From assembly GCF_014138435.1 (NCBI RefSeq), contig NZ_JACJIM010000006.1:248001-312000 (forward strand): 64,000 nucleotides of DNA, written 5' to 3'. The stretch's first letter is position 1. Each line of letters starts with the position of its first letter. The position numbers and the translations under genes were made by a program. This document shows, piece after piece, positions 16,264-24,348 of this stretch. The notes beneath the pieces are model-generated. The model was not told the origin of the DNA. It saw only the letters and a list, made by a program, of their open reading frames with translations, and ran no database searches. Source of the DNA: Methylobacterium fujisawaense (lineage in GTDB: Bacteria > Pseudomonadota > Alphaproteobacteria > Rhizobiales > Beijerinckiaceae).

Positions 16264-16683
16264 ATGCAGCCGATCGATACGACGTCCATCCATCCCGAGA
16301 TCGAGCGCCTCGGTCCGGTGGCGGCCGCCACCCTGAGACCGCAGGCGGTCGAGCCGTTCGACGCCTTCGTGGCGCCGGGCGACGTCTTCCGGCATCCCCG
16401 CGAGGTGCTGCGCTATCCGGGCCTGTCGCACGCCGAGAAGCGGGCGATCCTGGCCTCCTGGGCCTCCGACGCACGGGCGGTCGAGTCCTGTCCGGCGCTG
16501 CGCTGCTTGCCCGGTTGCCGGGCCGAGCCCGTGCCGCTCGACGCGATCCTGGACGCGCTCCAGGCGCTCGACGAGGGTTCGGCCCCGCCCGTCTCTCCGG
16601 CGCCGCCCAAGCCGCTCGTCCCCGCGGCGTTCACCCGCCGCTGGCGGCGCGGTCCGACCGGGCGCGAGCCTCAGCTGAACTGA
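16264..16683 (+). CDS. Stress-locus protein with small VF-P-VL-P-L/KR-IL-W-D domain
   Basis: A 139-residue soluble protein with a strong SD (GAGGAGG). Residues about 37-105 (GDVFRHPREVLRYPGLSHAE through LDAILDALQALDE) form a compact helical unit. It aligns well with the C-terminal part of the protein encoded at 17067-17783: P-x-VF-x2-P-x2-VL-x2-P-x-L-x4-KR-x-IL-x2-WA-x-D, then EP-x2-LDA-x3-AL-AL. Similar short segments occur in uncharacterised proteobacterial proteins near Hsp20 genes, from memory and not searched. No catalytic residues are evident; an adaptor or regulatory role in the Hsp20 locus is inference. Confidence 0.65.
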   Translation: MQPIDTTSIHPEIERLGPVAAATLRPQAVEPFDAFVAPGDVFRHPREVLRYPGLSHAEKRAILASWASDARAVESCPALRCLPGCRAEPVPLDAILDALQALDEGSAPPVSPAPPKPLVPAAFTRRWRRGPTGREPQLN

Positions 16684-16697
16684 GCCGGAGGCGTCCG

Positions 16698-17042
16698 ATG
16701 GCAACCTTCGACCTGAGGGGTGGGCACAGGCGCGTATCCCGGTTGCGGCATGGCCGGCGTGGCGGGCCGGGGCAGGCGACCGACGGGGCCGTGCTGGGCC
16801 GCTGGATCCTGTCCGCCGCGCTGTGCGTCACTTTGGCCGCGCTCTGCCCGTCACCGGCCCTGCCCTGGGTGCTGGCCGTGCTGCTGAGCCTGTCGGGCTT
16901 CGTGTGGCTCGGTCTTGCGATCACGCAGGCCGGGCCGCCGGCCAACACCCCGCATCTGACTGCCTGGGACGCCGCGCTGCTCTCGTTCGCGGCGAGCTTC
17001 GGCGTGCAATCGGCGGCGCGGCTTGGTCTCTTCGGCGGCTGA
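16698..17042 (+). CDS. Small integral membrane protein of the stress locus
   Basis: A 114-residue protein with a basic N terminus (MATFDLRGGHRRVSRLRHGRR) and three likely helices: about 33-52 (LGRWILSAALCVTLAAL), 56-77 (PWVLAVLLSLSGFVWLGLA) and a more amphipathic one at 90-112. GGAGG precedes the start by 6 bases, and the gene begins 14 bases after the preceding stop, so the two are probably cotranscribed. The family is not recognised; its position suggests a membrane partner of the flanking soluble proteins. Confidence 0.6.
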   Translation: MATFDLRGGHRRVSRLRHGRRGGPGQATDGAVLGRWILSAALCVTLAALCPSPALPWVLAVLLSLSGFVWLGLAITQAGPPANTPHLTAWDAALLSFAASFGVQSAARLGLFGG

Positions 17043-17066
17043 GCGCGCCTCAACAGGGAGGCAACC

Positions 17067-17783
17067 ATGCAGGATCGTACGATCGGACTCGGAGACGACA
17101 CGCCGCCCGCGGGCGCAACGAGGCGCGCCGGCCGCCGGGCGCCGATCCGCCACGGCGGGCGCTCCGTCGAGACATCCGGCCGCGCCCGGGCCGAGAGGGG
17201 CGGCCTCGCCGTCGAGCGGGCGACGCCTCCGGAGATCGGGCCGCCGATGGGCTGGACCGGCGAGACCGGCACGCCCGCCACGGAGGAGGCGCCGACAGGC
17301 CCGACAGGGGAGCGGGCGGCAGCCTCTGCCGCGGGCCGGAGCCGCCCCGACAGGCCCGCGCCCGACCCGGCGGACCGACGTGGTCGGCCAGGCACTGTGC
17401 GGGTCTGGCGCTCGAACCGGGACGCGGCGCCCGTGCAGGTCCGCGCGACGGCGCAGGGTCGTTCCGCGGACGATCGCGTGACGGAGGGGCTGCCGGATCT
17501 GGAGCGAGCCCTGGTCAACCCGGCCGCGGTGTTCGTCACGCCGGCCGCGGTCCTCGATCATCCCCGGCTGCTGCCCAGCTGCAAGCGCGAAATCCTGCGG
17601 CGCTGGGCGTGGGACGAGTACCTGAAGGAGGTCGCCGCCGCCGAGGGCATGGCCGATGGCGAGCCGTCCCGGCTCGACGCCGTGACGGTTGCCCTACTGG
17701 CGCTCGGCGAGACGCGGCGTCCGCATCCCGCCGCGCCGGCCGCCGCGATCCCCGGCCTGCGGGGACGCCCGCAGGCCGCGTGA
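17067..17783 (+). CDS. Stress-locus protein: disordered N terminus plus shared small domain
   Basis: A 238-residue protein. Residues 1 to about 130 are Arg/Gly/Pro/Ala-rich and probably disordered. From about 140 to 222 (LPDLERALVNPAAVFVTPAA through LDAVTVALLALGE) it carries the same helical domain as the protein at 16264-16683, with KREILRRWAWDEYLKE as its best-conserved part. It starts 24 bases after the membrane-protein gene with AGGGAGG before the ATG. It is the last gene of the five-gene run. The function is unknown. Confidence 0.6.
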   Translation: MQDRTIGLGDDTPPAGATRRAGRRAPIRHGGRSVETSGRARAERGGLAVERATPPEIGPPMGWTGETGTPATEEAPTGPTGERAAASAAGRSRPDRPAPDPADRRGRPGTVRVWRSNRDAAPVQVRATAQGRSADDRVTEGLPDLERALVNPAAVFVTPAAVLDHPRLLPSCKREILRRWAWDEYLKEVAAAEGMADGEPSRLDAVTVALLALGETRRPHPAAPAAAIPGLRGRPQAA

Positions 17784-17905
17784 GGCCGGAGCCAGCCGTC
17801 AGACCGGATCGGCCGGTCCCGGATCGATCCAGGCTTCGGCCCTCAGGGCGCTGCGGCCCGGCGGTATGCGCCCTGACGGAGGCGTGAGGCTGGCGCGACG
17901 CGCCC

Positions 17906-18946
17906 TCACACCACCAAGAACCGGAACTCCGTCGTCGCCGCGAAGGTCTCGCCCGGCCGCAGGACCGCGGAGGGAAAGGCCGGCTGGTTCGGCGCATCCG
18001 GAAAGCCCTGCGTCTCGAAGCAGACGCCGTCCCCGGACCGGTAGATGCGTCCGGAGGGCCCGATCAGCCGCCCGTCGAGATTGTTGCCGCTGTAGAGCTG
18101 CAGCGCCGGCTGTGTGGTCCAGACGTCGAGCCGGCGCCCGCTGCCGGGGGCGATGCAGGTCGCGGCCGGCCGCAGCGTCCCTGCGGCGCCGCGCAGGACG
18201 AAGGTGTGATCGTAGCCCTTGGCGTAGGCGAGCTGCAGGTCCCCTTCGCGAATCCGGGTCTCCAGGGCCCGGGGCGTGCGGAAGTCGAACGGCGTCCCGG
18301 CGACCGGCTGGAGCGCGCCGGTGGGGATCTGGGTCGCGTCCGTCGGCGCGAATGCGTCCGCTTCGACCTGCACGATGTGGCCGAGGACGCTGCCCGTCCC
18401 CTCGCCGGCGAGGTTGAAGTAGCTGTGGTTGGTGAGGTTCACGACCGTCGGCCGGTCGGTGACGGCGGCGTAATCGATGCGCAGCACGCCGTCCTCTGGA
18501 AGGCTGTACGTCACGCGGACATCGAGGGTGCCGGGAAATCCCTCTTCCCCGTCCGGGGAGCGGCGGCTCAGGACGAGGCGCGTCGCCTCGGAGAGGTCCG
18601 CCCGCCACAGGCGCCGGCCGAAATTGTCCGGGCCGCCGTGGAGGGTGTTGGGCGCCTCGTTCACAGGCAGGCGATAGCTCTGCCCGTCGAGGCTGAAGCG
18701 CCCGTCCGCGATGCGGTTGGCGTAGCGGCCGACGATGGCGCCGAAGCTCGGGCTCAGCGTCTCGTAGGCCGCGAGGGTGTCGAGGCCGAGGACGACGTTG
18801 GCCGAATGGCCGGCGCGGTCGGGCACCTCGATCGCCGTGACGGCCGCGCCGAAATCGATGATGGCGACGCGCAGACCGTCCCGGCTCAGGACATGGCGGG
18901 TGACCGGCCGTCCATCCGCGGTGGTGCCGAACGCTTCGGCCGGCAT
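17906..18946 (-). CDS. galM: Aldose 1-epimerase (galactose mutarotase)
   Basis: A 346-residue enzyme that interconverts alpha and beta anomers of aldohexoses. Family motifs: GRYANRIADGRF (about 80), NEAPNTLHGGP with the His, the catalytic His in LTNHSYFNL, D and H in KGYDHTF, and the catalytic Glu in CFETQGFPDAPNQPAFPS. No signal peptide follows the chosen start MPAEAFGT; the frame is open upstream but runs through the previous gene. Its start is only 4 bases after the stop of the upstream nuclease-like gene, so the two form an operon. Confidence 0.93.
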   Translation of the reverse strand: MPAEAFGTTADGRPVTRHVLSRDGLRVAIIDFGAAVTAIEVPDRAGHSANVVLGLDTLAAYETLSPSFGAIVGRYANRIADGRFSLDGQSYRLPVNEAPNTLHGGPDNFGRRLWRADLSEATRLVLSRRSPDGEEGFPGTLDVRVTYSLPEDGVLRIDYAAVTDRPTVVNLTNHSYFNLAGEGTGSVLGHIVQVEADAFAPTDATQIPTGALQPVAGTPFDFRTPRALETRIREGDLQLAYAKGYDHTFVLRGAAGTLRPAATCIAPGSGRRLDVWTTQPALQLYSGNNLDGRLIGPSGRIYRSGDGVCFETQGFPDAPNQPAFPSAVLRPGETFAATTEFRFLVV

Positions 18947-18950
18947 CGGT

Positions 18951-20222
18951 CTAGCGCTTCCAGACGCCGAGCCGTTCGCTCCGGGCGTGATCCTCGGCCG
19001 CGACCAGTTCGGGGCTCGCCTCCGGCGAGGCGCGACCGCCACCGTTGAACAGCACCACCTCGGAAAGGTCGCGCCCGTCCACGAGGCAATTCATGGTCGT
19101 GCTGCCGGGGGCGGGCTGGCAGGTCACCGGCCGGTTGCCGATGTACCGGGCCAACTCCTCCGCCTGACCGCCGCGCACCCATTCGACGCCGAACAGATGC
19201 ACGACCTTGCCGCCGACCTTGAGGGTCGCGGTATCGATGACTTGGGCCTGTCCCGTCACGGCATTCGGCGCCAGCGGCGCGTCGGGCTCGGACTCGCCTC
19301 CGGTTTCGGGGGGCGGCGTGACCGTGTCGGGGGCTGCCGCCGGGGCGCCGGAGGAGGGATTGTTCGGGGTGGCGCCGTTCGGGGCCTCCGTTCGGGGCGC
19401 GGCCGGGGCCGCGGGACGCGCGGGATCGGGCGCACGGCCCTCCAGGACGAGGCCCGCGGCGATCACCGCCGCCAGGGTGCCGGCACTGGCGCCCAGGAGC
19501 AGGCGGCGCTGCCGGCGTGCGCCCTCGTCCGCGCCGTCTCCGCCGCGGCCGAACCGGTCGCGCAGACGGCCGAAGCCGTCACGGAGGGACTCTCCGACGC
19601 GGCCGGGGCCGCTGTTCCAGGCCGTTGCCGGATCGACCCCCGGGCTCGCCTCCGTGGCCGCGTCGGTCCGGACCGTCGCGGGACGGGCGAACCGGCCGCG
19701 CAGGCTCGTCCGCAGGGTGGCGAACCGGCCGGCGGCGCTCTGCGCCAGCACCCGACCCTGCTCGGAGGAGCGCTCCGCCAGGGAGCGGGCCCGTTCGGAC
19801 TGGGTTTCGACGAAGCGCGCGGTGGCGGCCTTCATCTCGTAGGCGCCGCTCAGCAGGGACGAATCGCGGGCCTCGTCGGCGGCCTCCGGCGCCGATTCGG
19901 GTTCGGGCTCGGGCGGCAGGAACAGGGCCGGATGCCGGGCGCGCAGGTCCGCCACGAGATCCACGAGGGTCATCGGCTCGGACGTGTCGTCCCGCAGGCG
20001 CACGGCACCGTGTCGATCGAGCACGCGGAGGCCGGTTCCCGCCTCATCGGGGGTGCAGGCGGCCTCGGCCAGGAGCTCGAGGGTCCGGACCGCCACGGGG
20101 CGCGGGCGCGCCCGCGCAATCTCGGCCCGGATTGCCTCGCGCAGGGCGAGGCGGCCGGGACCGTCGAGGGCCGGACGCGCCGGCTCCGCCGCCTGTTTCC
20201 CCACCACCATCGAAGACGTCAT
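18951..20222 (-). CDS. Membrane-anchored protein with degenerate SNase-like domain
   Basis: A 423-residue protein. The N-terminal cytoplasmic part (about 1-230) is helical and charged, a single membrane helix lies at about 245-263 (LLLGASAGTLAAVIAAGLVL), then a Pro/Ala/Thr linker, then a C-terminal SNase-like beta barrel at about 330-423 (VIDTATLKVGGKVVHLFGVE to AEDHARSERLGVWKR). The fold signature is good but the catalytic residues of staphylococcal nuclease appear lost: His and Arg sit where R35 and E43 are expected. It is probably a periplasmic binding or structural domain. It is translationally close to galM. Confidence 0.65.
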   Translation of the reverse strand: MTSSMVVGKQAAEPARPALDGPGRLALREAIRAEIARARPRPVAVRTLELLAEAACTPDEAGTGLRVLDRHGAVRLRDDTSEPMTLVDLVADLRARHPALFLPPEPEPESAPEAADEARDSSLLSGAYEMKAATARFVETQSERARSLAERSSEQGRVLAQSAAGRFATLRTSLRGRFARPATVRTDAATEASPGVDPATAWNSGPGRVGESLRDGFGRLRDRFGRGGDGADEGARRQRRLLLGASAGTLAAVIAAGLVLEGRAPDPARPAAPAAPRTEAPNGATPNNPSSGAPAAAPDTVTPPPETGGESEPDAPLAPNAVTGQAQVIDTATLKVGGKVVHLFGVEWVRGGQAEELARYIGNRPVTCQPAPGSTTMNCLVDGRDLSEVVLFNGGGRASPEASPELVAAEDHARSERLGVWKR

Positions 20223-20393
20223 ACACCCGATCCCGGCATCACCGCGCGCGGCGTGAAGGAGGCCCGGCCGCGCCTCCCGACGAAGCCCGCCCGGGGCGCC
20301 TCACGGAACGCCCGAGCACCGGGACCGATCCCATGACGCACCACCTCGCACGCCCCTGCCCGCCGCGAGGCGGCGGACCATGATCCGGGGCTC

Positions 20394-21266
20394 TTACGCC
20401 TTGCCGGGCGAAGCGGCCAGGGTTCCGGCCTGGATGCTCCGCCGCAGGACGCGACCGGTCTCGCCGAGGATGTAGGGTCGCGTGCCCGCGAAGCCGACCT
20501 CCAGGATCAGCTCGGCCTCGCCGCTGGAGACGGCGCCGCGCCCCGGATTGGCGGTGCGGAAATCGACGATCGTGCGGATCGTACAGGTCTCGGCATCGCA
20601 GGCGGCGCGCATCGCCCGCGGCTCGTAGCGACGCTCGGGCCAGCGCTGCACGAAGCTGCGCTTCTCGGCCACGAGGCCCGCCGTGGTGATCGGCCGCCCA
20701 TAGAAGCGCACGCGGGTCGCGTAGAACCGGGTCGCGGCATCGACCATCGTGTCGCTCGAACCCGAGACGGTGGCGAGGTAGCTCGTGGCCAGCGCCCGGG
20801 CGGCGGCGGCGCGCTCGGCCGAGACGCCGGATGCCGGGACCATCGCGGCCGGCGTCTCGGCGAGCCGGTGCTGAGGGCGCGCGTGATGGTGCAGGGATTC
20901 CCGGACCGGCGGGCGCTCCAGGGCGGCGGCCCGCTTCGGTCCCGGCCCCCGCGTCGCCGCAGCCTTCGGCAGGGCATCCTCCCCCGGTTCCGGTCTGGCG
21001 GCCTGCCGGAGCGGCTCGGCGCCGCGCCCGCCTTCGGGCGGGGCTTTCGCCTGAGCGGTGACGGGCTCCTGGGTCTGTGGGCCTGCGGCTTTGAGCGGGG
21101 CCTTCGGGGCAGCCGCAACGGGCGCGGCCGCCCGCGGGGGCGGATCCACCCAGCCGCCCCCGCCCGCAGCACCCGGCTGCTGGGCCGCGGCAGAGCCCAC
21201 GATGGCGAGCGGCAGGACCAAGCCCAGGACGAGGGCCTGGGGACGGGTGGGACGTGTGGCGGGCAT
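20394..21266 (-). CDS. Secreted hypothetical protein with C-terminal NTF2-like region
   Basis: A 290-residue protein with a signal peptide (MPATRPTRPQALVLGLVLPL then AIVGSAAAQQ) and a low-complexity Pro/Ala/Lys middle (about 30-150). The C-terminal 130 residues (AAAARALATSYLATVSGSSD through GETGRVLRRSIQAG) include FYATRVRFYGRPITTAGLVAEK, CDAETCTIRTIVDF and a paired Cys set. That C-terminal piece resembles NTF2/SnoaL-like periplasmic domains of rhizobial proteins, by pattern only. AGGAAGG precedes the start at 21266. The function is unknown. Confidence 0.6.
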   Translation of the reverse strand: MPATRPTRPQALVLGLVLPLAIVGSAAAQQPGAAGGGGWVDPPPRAAAPVAAAPKAPLKAAGPQTQEPVTAQAKAPPEGGRGAEPLRQAARPEPGEDALPKAAATRGPGPKRAAALERPPVRESLHHHARPQHRLAETPAAMVPASGVSAERAAAARALATSYLATVSGSSDTMVDAATRFYATRVRFYGRPITTAGLVAEKRSFVQRWPERRYEPRAMRAACDAETCTIRTIVDFRTANPGRGAVSSGEAELILEVGFAGTRPYILGETGRVLRRSIQAGTLAASPGKA

Positions 21267-21559
21267 CGGTGCCTTCCTGGCGGCCGGGGCGGACTGAGAG
21301 AGAACGCGCCTGCGTGAGTGCGGGGTTCCACGGGGGCTTCGGGCGCGCGTCACATCCTGCCCGACTGCGCGGCGGCGACCAGCCCTGGATTGCGGGGATG
21401 ATGGGGTTGCGTTCGTGCGTTTGGGTACCAAGTCGGGGACAGTCTCGGCCTTTCGCCGTTCCCGCGTTCCCCTGGCACCCCCTTGCCGCCGTGCACCGAG
21501 GATCCCTTGGCCCGACCTGAGACCGAAACGCCGTCCGGCACCCGTCCCGGACGCACACG

Positions 21560-22513
21560 ATGAGCACGCGCCAGCGCCGGGCCCTGCTGATCTGTAACGC
21601 CAAGGCCCGCAATGGCGCCCTGGATCTCGACGAGGTGCGCGCCATCCTGCGGGAGGGCGGGATCGAGCCGGAGGAGCCGTCGCCGGAGGCCGATTGCCGG
21701 GATGTCATCCGCGACCGCGCCGGCGCGGTCGACCTCGTGATTCTCGGCGGCGGCGACGGCACCATGAACTACGCCGCCCCGGCTCTGGTGGAGGCCGGCC
21801 TGCCCTTCGCCATCCTGCCGCTCGGCACGGCCAACGACCTCGCCCGCTCCCTCAACCTGCCGCTGGATCCCCTGGCGGCCGCCCGCTTCATCCCCGCCGC
21901 CGAGGCGCGGCCGGTGGATCTCGGCTGGGTCAACGGCCACTACTACTTCAACGTGGCGAGCATCGGCTTCTCCGCCGAACTCGCCGGCGAACTCACGGCG
22001 GAATCCAAGAAGACCTGGGGCGTGCTCGGTTACGCGGTCGCGGCTGTCCGCGTGCTGCGCCGTGTCCGGCCCTTCACCGTGACGATCGAGCATGACGGCA
22101 CGGTGGAGAAGGTCACCACGATCCAGGTCTCGGTGGGCAATGGCCGCCACTACGGCGGCGGCATGACCGTCGAGGAGATGGCCGCGGTGGATGACGGCAA
22201 GCTGGATTTCTACAGCCTGGAGATCGATCACTGGTGGCGGCTCATCACCCTGCTCCCGGCGCTTCGGCGGGGCACGCATGGACGGGCGGCCGACGTGCGG
22301 GCGTTCCACGCGCAGGAGATCCGCCTCTCCACCCGCAGACCCCGGCCGGTGAACACCGACGGCGAACTGACCACGCACACGCCCGCCCACTTCAAGGTCT
22401 TCCCGCAGATTCTGCGGGTGCTGGCCCCCGAGCCGGTGCGCGGCCCCAGCCCGTTCGACCTGACCACCCTGGGCAGCCGCTTGTTCCCGACCAGTGAGGC
22501 CCCCAGCCTGTGA
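21560..22513 (+). CDS. Diacylglycerol kinase-family lipid kinase (YegS-like)
   Basis: A 317-residue cytoplasmic enzyme of the DAGK catalytic family. The nucleotide-binding GGGDGTMN loop is at about 63-70, LPLGTANDLARSL at about 88-100, and the conserved VNGHYYFNVASIGFSAE and GNGRHYGGGM segments follow. It phosphorylates a lipid such as diacylglycerol or a sphingoid base; the exact substrate is unknown. Its stop codon overlaps the GTG start of the TerC-type gene by 4 bases, so the two are translationally coupled. Confidence 0.9.
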   Translation: MSTRQRRALLICNAKARNGALDLDEVRAILREGGIEPEEPSPEADCRDVIRDRAGAVDLVILGGGDGTMNYAAPALVEAGLPFAILPLGTANDLARSLNLPLDPLAAARFIPAAEARPVDLGWVNGHYYFNVASIGFSAELAGELTAESKKTWGVLGYAVAAVRVLRRVRPFTVTIEHDGTVEKVTTIQVSVGNGRHYGGGMTVEEMAAVDDGKLDFYSLEIDHWWRLITLLPALRRGTHGRAADVRAFHAQEIRLSTRRPRPVNTDGELTTHTPAHFKVFPQILRVLAPEPVRGPSPFDLTTLGSRLFPTSEAPSL

Positions 22514-23280
22514 CCGACCTGCTCCAACTCGCGAGCCAGCCGGCCGTCTGGGCCGCCCTCGCCACCCTGGTGGTGATGGAGGTGGTGCTCGGGATCGACA
22601 ACCTGATCTTCATCTCGATCCTGACCAACAAGCTGCCGGCCGATCAGCAGACCCGGGCGCGGCGTATCGGCATCGGGCTCGCGCTGATCCTGCGGCTGGG
22701 GCTGCTCGGCACCGTGGCGTTCATCGTGCAGCTGACCGAACCGGTCTTCGCGGTGCTCGGCCAGGCTTTCTCCTGGCGCGACCTGATCCTGATCGGCGGC
22801 GGCCTGTTCCTGCTGTGGAAGGCCACCAAGGAGATCCACCACACGGTGGATCCGGAGCCCGAGACGGACAGGCCAACCGGGGGCAGCCTGGGCTTCGGCG
22901 CGGCGATCGGCCAGATCCTGCTCCTCGACCTCGTCTTCTCCATCGACTCGATCATCACCGCGGTGGGCATGACCGAGCACGTGCCGGTGATGATGGTGGC
23001 GGTGGTGGCCGCCGTGGTGGTGATGCTGGTCGCCGCCGAGCCGCTCTCGGCCTTCATCGCCCGAAACCCCAGCGTGGTGATGCTGGCGCTCGGCTTCCTG
23101 ATCATGATCGGCATGACGCTGATCGCCGAGGGGTTCGGCGCGCATGTGCAGAAGGGCTACGTCTACACGGCCATGGCCTTCTCGGCCGGCGTCGAGGGCC
23201 TCAACATGCTGGCCCGCCGGCGCCGCCGTCCCGCCCGGGACGGCGTCCCCGCGTCGACCGGGCCGGCGCGGCGCGCCTGA
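22510..23280 (+). CDS. TerC-family integral membrane protein
   Basis: A 256-residue protein with about seven membrane helices. The two TerC signature helices carry acidic residues: LVVMEVVLGIDNLIFISIL (about 20-38) and LDLVFSIDSIITAVGM (about 140-155), each with the ID-N/S motif thought to coordinate metal. Family members handle Mn or Ca export and metal loading of secreted enzymes. The GTG start overlaps the lipid kinase stop (GTGA). The C-terminal basic tail is cytoplasmic. A binding protein follows by 15 bases in the same direction. Confidence 0.9.
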   Translation: MTDLLQLASQPAVWAALATLVVMEVVLGIDNLIFISILTNKLPADQQTRARRIGIGLALILRLGLLGTVAFIVQLTEPVFAVLGQAFSWRDLILIGGGLFLLWKATKEIHHTVDPEPETDRPTGGSLGFGAAIGQILLLDLVFSIDSIITAVGMTEHVPVMMVAVVAAVVVMLVAAEPLSAFIARNPSVVMLALGFLIMIGMTLIAEGFGAHVQKGYVYTAMAFSAGVEGLNMLARRRRRPARDGVPASTGPARRA

Positions 23281-23295
23281 GGCGGAGCGACCGTC

Positions 23296-24081
23296 ATGTG
23301 GATCCGCGCAGCCCTCCTCCTCCTGCTGCTCCCCGCCGCCGCACATGCCGAGACGAGACCGATGGCACCCGATCCGACGGTCCTGCACGACCTCGCCCCC
23401 ACCGGCACGCTCCGGGCGGCGATCAATCTCGGCAACCCGGTGCTCGCTCAGGGAGGCCCGGACGGGCCCGCGGGGGTCTCGGTGGATCTGGCCCGGGCCC
23501 TGGCGGCGCGGCTCGGGGTGCCGGTGGCGTTCATCACCTATCCGGGAGCGGGCGCGGTTTCGGGCTCGGCGGGCTCCGGAACCTGGGACATCTGCTTCCT
23601 GGCGATCGACCCCAAGCGGGCCGAGGGGATCAGCTTCACCGAGCCCTACGTGCTGATCGCCGGCAGCTACCTCGTGCCGGCCGCCTCGCCGCTCCGGTCC
23701 CCGGAGGCGGTGGATCGCGACGGCGTGCGCGTCTCGGTGGGGCGCGGCAGCGCCTACGACCTGTTCCTGACCCGCGCCCTGACGCACGCGGCCCTGGTGC
23801 GGGCACCGACCTCGGCCGAGGCGGTGACGGCCTTCGCGCGGGACGGGTTGGAGGTGGCGGCGGGCGTGCATCAGCCGCTGGCCGCCTACGCGGCGGCGCA
23901 TCCGGAGGTGCGGTTGCTGCCGGGGCACTTCATGGAGATCCCGCAGGCCATGGGCCTGCCGGTCGGACGCGCGGCCGGGGCCGCCTACCTCGCTGCGTTC
24001 ATCGCGCAGGCGAAGCGGGACGGACTGGTGCGGCGCGGTTTGGAAGCCAGCGGGCAGGACCCGGAGCTGGCGGCGCCTTGA
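23296..24081 (+). CDS. Periplasmic amino-acid-type substrate-binding protein
   Basis: A 261-residue protein with a signal peptide (MWIRAALLLLLLPAAAHA) and the bacterial extracellular solute-binding family 3 pattern: APTGTLRAAINLGNPVL, GVSVDLARALAARLGV, WDICFLAIDPKRAEGISFTEPYV and SVGRGSAYDLFLTRAL. No ABC permease or ATPase is adjacent, so it is an orphan: it may feed a transporter elsewhere or act as a sensor. It is the last gene of the lipid kinase-TerC run and is followed by a palindromic repeat. Confidence 0.85.
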   Translation: MWIRAALLLLLLPAAAHAETRPMAPDPTVLHDLAPTGTLRAAINLGNPVLAQGGPDGPAGVSVDLARALAARLGVPVAFITYPGAGAVSGSAGSGTWDICFLAIDPKRAEGISFTEPYVLIAGSYLVPAASPLRSPEAVDRDGVRVSVGRGSAYDLFLTRALTHAALVRAPTSAEAVTAFARDGLEVAAGVHQPLAAYAAAHPEVRLLPGHFMEIPQAMGLPVGRAAGAAYLAAFIAQAKRDGLVRRGLEASGQDPELAAP

Positions 24082-24191
24082 GGTGCGTCACGCGGCGCGC
24101 TGAGGCCTTCGTCAACCCGGCGCTGTGACAGAGGCCCGACAGGGCAGATCCGTCCTCGCCTTGGAATCCGCTTACCCCACCCGTGCCCCAT

Positions 24192-24291
24192 CTGAGGTGC
24201 CCGCGTCGGCGGGCCTCGAAGGAGGGCACCCGGGATCGCCCGGCTGGCGGGAGCTCTCCTTCGAGGCCTCCGCTGCGCTCCGGCACCTCAG
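24192..24291. repeat. Palindromic intergenic repeat, copy 1
   Basis: The terminal arms CTGAGGTGCC (24192-24201) and GGCACCTCAG (24282-24291) are perfect complements, as are the inner arms GGCCTCGAAGGAG (24212-24224) and CTCCTTCGAGGCC (24256-24268). The right part matches a segment of the element at 27148-27271 over about 43 bases with two differences. It lies between the binding-protein gene and the 3' end of leuS. Confidence 0.75.
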
Positions 24292-24348
24292 GATGAGGAT
24301 GGAGGGTGGGATGGAGTCGATTCCGGATGGGATCGGCAGACCGACGCC

